Below are positions 42,406-47,647 of a stretch of DNA of 47,647 nucleotides, in pieces. A program made the position numbers and the translations under genes. The DNA comes from Candidatus Zipacnadia bacterium (GTDB lineage: Bacteria; Armatimonadota; Zipacnadia; Zipacnadales; UBA5352). The notes under the pieces are model-generated. The model was given only the letters and a program-made list of their open reading frames with translations, was not told the origin of the DNA and ran no database searches. Position 1 is the stretch's first letter. Each line of letters begins with the position of its first letter. The stretch spans positions 1 through 47,647 of the forward strand of contig JALGUJ010000025.1 in assembly GCA_029820945.1 (NCBI GenBank), written 5' to 3'.

Positions 42406-45039
42406 CTAATCCTTCTTCAACTGACTGATGATGGTCGCGGAGGCGACCTCCCTCATAGCATCCGGTGTGATTGTCCGGCCACCCCCTTGCGCGAAGCCGG
42501 CGCTGCCTCCGCCACTGCCTCCTGCCTTCGCGGCGACCTCCCGAATCAGCTCTCCCGCATGTGCCTGGCGCTCTATCAAGTCGTCAGACACCTTGGCGAC
42601 CAACGACAGCTTCCCACCGGCTGTGCCTGCCAGCACGACGGCTCCGCTGCCAAGCTCATCAATGACCTGATCGGCGAGACCCTTGATCGTTTCCCGGTCG
42701 GCATCAATCACATCCGTGACAAGCCGGGATCCTTCGAGGGCAACAGCGCCGTCCACCAGCTCCTTTAGCTTGCCGCTGGCGCTCATCTGCCGCGCCTGCT
42801 CCACCTCGCGCTCCAGTTCGTGGATTCGCCGCCGCAGCGCATCGATGCGCGCCGTGACCTCCGCCACCGGGCAGTTCAGCTCCTCGGAGAGCGCCCGCAG
42901 CACCTCATCCGCCGCCCGGCTGTGCCGGACCGCCGCCATCCCTGCCACGGCCTCAATGCGCCGCATGCCCGCCGAGACGCCGCTCTCGGCCAGGATGCGG
43001 AAGCTGCCGATCTCGCCCGTGCTGTGGCAGTGGGTACCGCCGCAGAGCTCGAAGCTCTCGTCGCCCACGCGCACGGTGCGGACGATGCGGCCGTACTTCT
43101 CGTCGAACAGCGCGATCGCGCCGGCGTCCTGGGCCTCGTCGAGGTCCATGAACTCAACGTGCACGGGCAGGTCCTCGAGGATCCACCGGTTGACCAGCTC
43201 CTCGATGCGCACGAGGGCGTCGTGGTCCACGGCGTGGTGGTGCGAGAAGTCGAAGCGGAGGCGATCGGGGCCGACCAGCGAGCCGCCCTGCTTGACGTGT
43301 GCGCCGATCTCCTGGCGGAGGGCGGCGTGCAGCAGATGAGTTGCGGTGTGATGGCGGGAGGTGGCGTCGCGCCGGTCCTCGTCCACGGTGGCGGTGACCT
43401 GTACGGGGACCTGAATCGATCCCCTCGTAACGCGGCCGATGTGGAGCACGTGTTGCCCGCGCTGTTGCGTGTCGGTGACCTCGAAGTGGAAGCCCGCGCC
43501 GGTAATCTCGCCCGTGTCGCCGACTTGGCCGCCGCGCTCGGCGTAGAATGGCGTCTTCTCCAGCACCAGCGCGCCCTCGTCACCCACGTTGAGTGAAGAT
43601 ACGAACTCGCCCTCAGCGACGATGTCCAGCGCGTTCACTCGCGCGGCGGTCGTCTCGAACCCGATGAACTCGGTGGGGGGCGTCTCCCATGTCACCGCCG
43701 CCCTGTGCAGCGCCAGCCCTTTCGCGGCCCCGCGCGAGCGCTCGCGCTGGCGGGCCATGGCGGCGTCGAAGCCTTCCTGGTCCACGGTCATGCCGTGCTC
43801 CTGCGCGATCTCAACGGTCATCTCGCGCGGCAGGCCGAAGGTGTCGTAGAGCCTGAAGGCCTCCTCGCCGGGGATCTCGGTGGCGTCCTTAGCCTGGAGC
43901 ATCTCGATCAGGTTCCGGATACGGTCCATGCCCTGGGCGAGGGTGGTGGCGAACTGCTCCTCCTCGGCGCGGACGACGCCGACGGAGAACTCCTGGCGCT
44001 CACGCAGCTCGGGGTAGGCCCGGCCCATGGCCTCCGCGACGGTGGGCAGTATCCGGTGCATGAAGGGGCCGGTGGCGCCGAGGTCGAGGCCGAAGCGATA
44101 GGCGCGGCGCAGGAAGCGGCGCAGCACGTAGCCGGCGCCCTCGTTGGTGGGCGCCACGCCGTCGGCGGTGAGCATGGCGGCGCCGCGGGCGTGGTCGCAG
44201 ATCACGCGCAGCGCCACGTCGGTCTCGGGGTCATCGCCGTAGGACAGCTCCGTGCCCCAGTCCTCACGCGCGATCTCGATGGTGCGCTGGATGATCCGCC
44301 ACATCTCGTCCGTCTCGGCGCTGAATGGCTTGCCCTGCAGGATCATCGCCAGGCGCTCGAAGCCCATCCCGGTGTCCACGCCGGGCTTGGGGAGCTCGGT
44401 CAGGGCGCCGTCCTCGGCCTCGGTGTACATCTGGAAGACCAGGTTCCAGAGCTCGACGAAGCGGCTGCAGTCGCAGGCGGGGCCGCAGTCGGGCCGCCCA
44501 CAGCCGACGCCGGGCCCGTTGTCGAGGTGGATCTCGGTGCACGGCCCGCAGGGGCCCTCCCATTGCTCCTCCGGCCACCAGTTGTCGCCGCGGCCGAGGC
44601 GCACGATCCGCTCGATGGGCACGCCGATCTGGTCGTTCCAGATGCGCTCGGACTCGTCATCGTCCTCGAAGACGGTGATCCACAGGTCCTCGCGGGGAAT
44701 GCCCAGCACATCGACGACGTACTCCCAGGCGAACTCGATGGCGCCCTGCTTGAAGTAGTCCCCGAACGAGAAGTTGCCGAGCATCTCGAAGAAGGTGTGG
44801 TGGGTGGGCGAGTGGCCGACGCGCTCGAGGTCGCCCATGCGCGCGCACTTCTGGTTGCTGACCACGCGCGGCGCGGGCGGCCGCTCCTCACCGCGGAAGG
44901 CGCCGATGTACGGCTGCATACCGGCCACGGTAAACAGGGTGGTCGGGTCGTCGGTGATGAGGGGCGCGCTGGGCATAACCAGATGCCCGCGGTCCTCGAA
45001 GTAGCCTAAGAAGCTGTCCCGGATCTCCTGACACTTCAT
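42406..45039 (-). CDS. alaS: alanyl-tRNA synthetase
   Basis: The 877-residue class II synthetase is of full length. The catalytic core opens MKCQEIRDSFLGYFEDRGH and includes motif 1/2 residues around RVVSNQKCARMGDLERVG and HTFFEMLGNFSFGDYFK. The Cys-rich insert (CGPCTEIHLDNGPGVGCGR, then CGPACDCSRF) is normal for bacterial AlaRS of this type. The editing domain has HHTATHLLH and CGGTHCHSTG zinc ligands, and the C-Ala part ends GGSGGGSAGFAQGGG and VASATIISQL. The ATG at 45039 has GGGGAG 9 nt upstream. No T-box is visible in the 93-nt gap upstream. It charges tRNA-Ala and removes mischarged Ser or Gly. Confidence 0.97.
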   Translation of the reverse strand: MKCQEIRDSFLGYFEDRGHLVMPSAPLITDDPTTLFTVAGMQPYIGAFRGEERPPAPRVVSNQKCARMGDLERVGHSPTHHTFFEMLGNFSFGDYFKQGAIEFAWEYVVDVLGIPREDLWITVFEDDDESERIWNDQIGVPIERIVRLGRGDNWWPEEQWEGPCGPCTEIHLDNGPGVGCGRPDCGPACDCSRFVELWNLVFQMYTEAEDGALTELPKPGVDTGMGFERLAMILQGKPFSAETDEMWRIIQRTIEIAREDWGTELSYGDDPETDVALRVICDHARGAAMLTADGVAPTNEGAGYVLRRFLRRAYRFGLDLGATGPFMHRILPTVAEAMGRAYPELRERQEFSVGVVRAEEEQFATTLAQGMDRIRNLIEMLQAKDATEIPGEEAFRLYDTFGLPREMTVEIAQEHGMTVDQEGFDAAMARQRERSRGAAKGLALHRAAVTWETPPTEFIGFETTAARVNALDIVAEGEFVSSLNVGDEGALVLEKTPFYAERGGQVGDTGEITGAGFHFEVTDTQQRGQHVLHIGRVTRGSIQVPVQVTATVDEDRRDATSRHHTATHLLHAALRQEIGAHVKQGGSLVGPDRLRFDFSHHHAVDHDALVRIEELVNRWILEDLPVHVEFMDLDEAQDAGAIALFDEKYGRIVRTVRVGDESFELCGGTHCHSTGEIGSFRILAESGVSAGMRRIEAVAGMAAVRHSRAADEVLRALSEELNCPVAEVTARIDALRRRIHELEREVEQARQMSASGKLKELVDGAVALEGSRLVTDVIDADRETIKGLADQVIDELGSGAVVLAGTAGGKLSLVAKVSDDLIERQAHAGELIREVAAKAGGSGGGSAGFAQGGGRTITPDAMREVASATIISQLKKD

Positions 45040-45132
45040 CTGGCGGATCTCCCCTGGGAGTGGTACAGGTCCTCGCCGGGCGAGCACGCGGCGTGCCGTC
45101 TGCGTGCATGGGTGACAGCCGCAGCGCAGCCG

Positions 45133-45897
45133 CTATCCGTTGTCGCCCTGACCGAGCACTTCACGCAGCGTGTCCAGGGCGCGCCGCTGTAGTCGAGAGA
45201 CATGCATCTGCGAGATGCCGATGCGGTCCGCGACCTGCTGCTGTGACAGGTCGTGGAAGTAGCGGAGCACGATGATCACCCGCTGCCTGGGCGGAAGCTG
45301 GGATAGGGCCCAGCGAAGCTCGTCGCGCCTGCCGAGCAGCTCGAGGCGCGGGTCGGCCTCGCCGGCGCGGTCGGCCACCGACGGCCCGTTGTCGTCACCA
45401 TCGTCCGAGGAGGTCTCCTGCAGGCTGGCGAGGTCGTATTGGCTCGAGACCTCCACGGCCTCGATGACGGCCTCCTCCGTGACGCTCAGGGACGAGGCGA
45501 GCTCGGAGTAGGTCGGCGAGCGGCCGAGGGTGCGTGTGAGCTCCTCCCTGGCCTCCCTGACCTGCAGGCTGAGCTCCTGCACCCGTCTGGGCACGCGCAC
45601 GCCCCAGGTCGCGTCGCGGAAGTAACGCCTGAGCTCCCCGCGGATGGTGGGTACGGCGAAGGTGGCGAACTTGGTGCCCCGTTCGGGGTCGAAGCGATCG
45701 ACGGCGTTGACCAGGCCGATGTGGCCGACGCCGATGAGGTCGCCGTAGGGCACGCCCGAGTCGAGGTAGTTGTTGGCCACGTGGCGGACCAGGCCCTCGT
45801 GCCGCTTGATGAGATGGTCGCGGACGTCGGGGTTCCCGGTCGCGCGCAGTATGTGGAAGAGCTCCATGGTGGACAGCTCGCTCCAGCGGTCGCTCAT
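45133..45897 (-). CDS. sigF: SigB/SigF-type RNA polymerase sigma factor
   Basis: The 254-residue group 3 sigma factor has region 2 (GLVRHVANNYLDSGVPYGDL and FDPERGTKFATFAVPTIRGE), region 3 (about 105-150) and region 4 (LPPRQRVIIVLRYFHDLSQQ, then the helix-turn-helix QQVADRIGISQMHVSRLQRR). Sequence and size match the SigB/F/G group. It lies 4 nt after rsbW, and AGGTGA at the end of rsbW is its SD. Its activity should be set by RsbW binding and release through RsbV. Target promoters are not identified in this window. Confidence 0.94.
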   Translation of the reverse strand: MSDRWSELSTMELFHILRATGNPDVRDHLIKRHEGLVRHVANNYLDSGVPYGDLIGVGHIGLVNAVDRFDPERGTKFATFAVPTIRGELRRYFRDATWGVRVPRRVQELSLQVREAREELTRTLGRSPTYSELASSLSVTEEAVIEAVEVSSQYDLASLQETSSDDGDDNGPSVADRAGEADPRLELLGRRDELRWALSQLPPRQRVIIVLRYFHDLSQQQVADRIGISQMHVSRLQRRALDTLREVLGQGDNG

Positions 45898-45901
45898 GCC
45901 G

Positions 45902-46336
45902 TCACCTGGTCGCGCGCTTCACCATGATGACCCGGGTTCCGCTGCCCGGGGCGCTCTCCACCCGCCACGAGTCCGTGAGCTCCCTCATGAGCCCGAAGCC
46001 CAGGCCGCCTTCGCCCTCCAGGCCGTTGCGGCGCGAGCGCTCCAGTTCCTCAGGGTCGAAGCCGACGCCCTCGTCCTCGACCTCGACAGTCATCTCGCCC
46101 CGGCCGGAGGTGAGTCTGAGCACGATCCTGCGGTCCGCGGGCGGTGCGTCATCGTCGAATGCGTGGTTGATGACGTTCGTGCATGCCTCGGCGACCGCCA
46201 CCTTCAAGTCCTCGATGTCGTCCACGGTCAGGCCGGCGCGCAGTCCCACGCCACTGGTGGCAAGCCTGGCAACCAGCAGGAACTCCGGCTTGCCGGGGAG
46301 GAGGATGTGGATCGTGTTGTCGTCCCTGGCCGACAT
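45902..46336 (-). CDS. rsbW: anti-sigma factor, RsbW-type serine kinase
   Basis: The 144-residue GHKL ATPase has the N-box VAEACTNVINHAF, G1 VEDEGVGFD and G2 GLGFGLMREL. RsbW-type proteins bind the sigma factor and phosphorylate the anti-anti-sigma factor on a serine. It starts 1 nt after the rsbV stop with GGAGG 9 nt upstream. No RsbU/RsbX-type phosphatase gene is present in the window, so the upstream signal input lies elsewhere. Confidence 0.93.
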   Translation of the reverse strand: MSARDDNTIHILLPGKPEFLLVARLATSGVGLRAGLTVDDIEDLKVAVAEACTNVINHAFDDDAPPADRRIVLRLTSGRGEMTVEVEDEGVGFDPEELERSRRNGLEGEGGLGFGLMRELTDSWRVESAPGSGTRVIMVKRATR

Positions 46337-46337
46337 C

Positions 46338-46724
46338 TCAGGTCGCCTCCTCGTCCTCGGCATCCTGGGACCGCGCCTGCTCGAGCTGCTGCAGACGGGC
46401 CTGGGCCGCATCCACGTCGCCCACCACGTTGAGGATCTCGTGCGTCCCCGATATGTGGAAGATGCGCAACAGGTTGCGCCGCTCGCAGGCCACGGCCACA
46501 TCCCCGCCCGCCTGCCGGCACCTCTTCGCGGTCTCGACCAGGATCCCCAACCCGGTGCTGTCCACGTAGGTCAGCTCGTCGAGGTCCACGATGATCCAGC
46601 AGACTCCCTGCCCCAGCTCCTCGTTCAGCGCGTCGCGCAGGTCCGGGGCGGTGTAGGCGTCGAGCTCGCCCGACACGTGGCACACACACGTCCCCCCGTC
46701 GAGGTGTTCAGTCCGGATCCTCAC
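46338..46724 (-). CDS. rsbV: anti-anti-sigma factor, STAS domain
   Basis: The 128-residue STAS protein has the phosphorylatable Ser56 in ELTYVDSTGLG, and VSGELDAYTAPDLRDAL typical of SpoIIAA/RsbV. Unphosphorylated RsbV pulls RsbW off the sigma factor. A C-terminal tail (about 105-128, AQARLQQLEQARSQDAEDEE) is longer than usual and could form a short coiled coil. Start GTG at 46724 overlaps the rarA stop (GTGA), with GAGGG 8 nt upstream. Confidence 0.93.
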   Translation of the reverse strand: MRIRTEHLDGGTCVCHVSGELDAYTAPDLRDALNEELGQGVCWIIVDLDELTYVDSTGLGILVETAKRCRQAGGDVAVACERRNLLRIFHISGTHEILNVVGDVDAAQARLQQLEQARSQDAEDEEAT

Positions 46725-47647
46725 CTTTCTCGCCCTCCCACGTTTTCGTCGCCGCCGGGCTCGCGCTCGTCCTCGCTCTCCCGTTGCCCCCGTCCGTCGA
46801 GCAGACGGCGCAGCTCGGCGAGGCGGTCAGCGATCCTGCGCTCGCGCGCATTGTCCCCCGGTGCGTAGTAGCGTCTCGGTCCCATGCCCTCGGGCCAGTA
46901 GCTCTGCACGACCCAGCCTCCCGGGTGGTCGTGCGGGTACAGGTACCCGCCCTCCTGAGCGCCCGCCCGCGGCCCGCCGGCCAGGTGATCGGGCGCCGGC
47001 CTTCCGCCCTCCCGCCGCACGTCCTCGCGCGCATCAGCGATGGCGGTGTAGGCAGAGTTGCTCTTGGGCGCCACGGCCAGGTGAATGGTGGCCTGGGCCA
47101 GGGGGATCTGCGCCTCGGGCAATCCGACGTATTCTACCGCATCGGCCGCGGCAATCGCAACCCTGAGCGACGTGGGGTCGGCCAGTCCCACGTCCTCCGC
47201 CGCCGCGATGACGAGGCGCCGCGCGATGAAGCGCGGGTCCTCACCGCCCTCCAGCATCTTGGCCAGCCAGTAGATCGCCGCGTCGGGGTCGGATCCGCGA
47301 ATGCTCTTGATGTAGGCCGAGATGGTGTCGTAGTGCTCGTCACCGGCGCGGTCGTACTTGACCACCGGTCGGTCGAGGGCCTGTTGAGCCAGCTCCATGT
47401 CCACGTGCCGCCGCTGCCGAGCGTCCGGCCGGGCCGTCTGCACGGCCACCTCAAGGGCGTTGAGCGCGACGCGCGCGTCGCCGCCGGCGGACTGCGCGAT
47501 GTACGCGATGACCTCGTCCGGCACATCCGGGCTCAGCGCCGCCAGCCCGCGCTCCTCGTCGCGCAGCGCGCGCTCCAGCAGGACGCACAGCTCCGCGGGA
47601 GAGAGGGGCTCGAGCGTAACGAGGCGGCAGCGCGACAGCAACGGGCT
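46721..47647 (-). CDS. rarA: replication-associated recombination protein RarA/MgsA (C-terminal part)
   Basis: The gene is cut by the window edge; the last 308 codons are present and begin SPLLSRCR, the sensor 2-proximal part of the AAA+ ATPase. AGGDARVALNALEVA follows, and then the MgsA C-terminal oligomerisation domain (HYDTISAYIKSIRGSDPDAA, AAEDVGLADP, GLPEAQIPLAQ, PKSNSAY). RarA acts at stalled replication forks with SSB. The C-terminal 45 residues are Arg/Glu/Gly-rich and extend beyond the usual end. The Walker motifs lie outside the window. Confidence 0.93.
   Translation of the reverse strand, partial: SPLLSRCRLVTLEPLSPAELCVLLERALRDEERGLAALSPDVPDEVIAYIAQSAGGDARVALNALEVAVQTARPDARQRRHVDMELAQQALDRPVVKYDRAGDEHYDTISAYIKSIRGSDPDAAIYWLAKMLEGGEDPRFIARRLVIAAAEDVGLADPTSLRVAIAAADAVEYVGLPEAQIPLAQATIHLAVAPKSNSAYTAIADAREDVRREGGRPAPDHLAGGPRAGAQEGGYLYPHDHPGGWVVQSYWPEGMGPRRYYAPGDNARERRIADRLAELRRLLDGRGQRESEDEREPGGDENVGGRER

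Noticed and set aside
44461-44580. Cys-rich insert in AlaRS as a possible new domain
   Set aside because: The CGPC...CGRPDCGPACDC pattern is a normal feature of many bacterial alanyl-tRNA synthetases.
45040-45132. T-box or leader riboswitch before alaS
   Set aside because: Only short palindromes such as CTCGC/GCGAG (45072-45084) are present; no T-box sequence or antiterminator is visible.

Overview
The window is high-GC bacterial chromosome, almost fully coding, with short intergenic gaps, many 1-4 nt start/stop overlaps (ATGA, GTGA, TGATG) and frequent GTG starts. Two small prepilins carry a processing-site helix followed by [13 protein letters not shown] and a C-terminal H-X9-DG motif. That combination is typical of Armatimonadota and neighbouring PVC/Planctomycete-like environmental lineages. 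With the SigB/F-type partner-switching module and several secreted polysaccharide-active proteins, an Armatimonadota-like soil, aquatic or metagenomic bacterium is the best inference; the exact phylum is not proved by this window. No tRNA, rRNA, CRISPR array, transposase, phage gene or origin was seen.

Layout. 61-1440 (-): a membrane phosphatase with two fused PAP2 domains. 1603-4892 (+): a lipoprotein with an Ig-like and an SGNH-like domain, then an exported propeller-like protein. 5102-6118 (+): an NrpR/DUF128-type regulator behind a clear sigma-70 promoter. 6150-7385: a decayed FG-GAP propeller gene. 7386-8938 (+): an RraA-like aldolase coupled to a D-2-hydroxyacid dehydrogenase. 8939-9469: a gene-free stretch with a cluster of GC-rich hairpins. 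9470-15259 (-): marR, outer membrane factor, MacA-like adaptor, ABC ATPase and MacB-like permease, a complete tripartite efflux operon with a visible promoter and palindromic operator. 15505-19122 (-): manC, manB and manA, the route from fructose-6-phosphate to GDP-mannose, behind a promoter of the same form.

19364-25022 (+) is an uncharacterised envelope region: a secreted lectin-like protein, a truncated one-blade propeller paralogue, a VWFA lipoprotein, a membrane-anchored seven-blade TolB-like protein and a membrane coiled-coil protein. It meets head-on an exported 15-repeat ankyrin protein (25087-26583). 26743-38618 is a polysaccharide-degradation region: a GH29 fucosidase divergent from a 1279-residue DUF6259 enzyme, a tandem duplication of prepilin plus zinc-ribbon membrane protein genes, a PL11 rhamnogalacturonan lyase with accessory binding domains, and an exported thioredoxin-fold protein.

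38674-47647 (-) is a housekeeping super-operon: rarA (cut by the window edge), rsbV, rsbW, sigF, alaS, ruvX, mltG, yqeG, aroE and a sugar-isomerase-like TIM barrel. Several of these links (rarA near alaS-ruvX-mltG, yqeG near aroE) recall Firmicutes gene order. The partner-switching sigma module placed between rarA and alaS is the unusual part.

No single locus is certainly a new system. The strongest candidates are the VWFA/TolB/coiled-coil envelope cluster, the duplicated prepilin/zinc-ribbon pair, and the double-PAP2 phosphatase.
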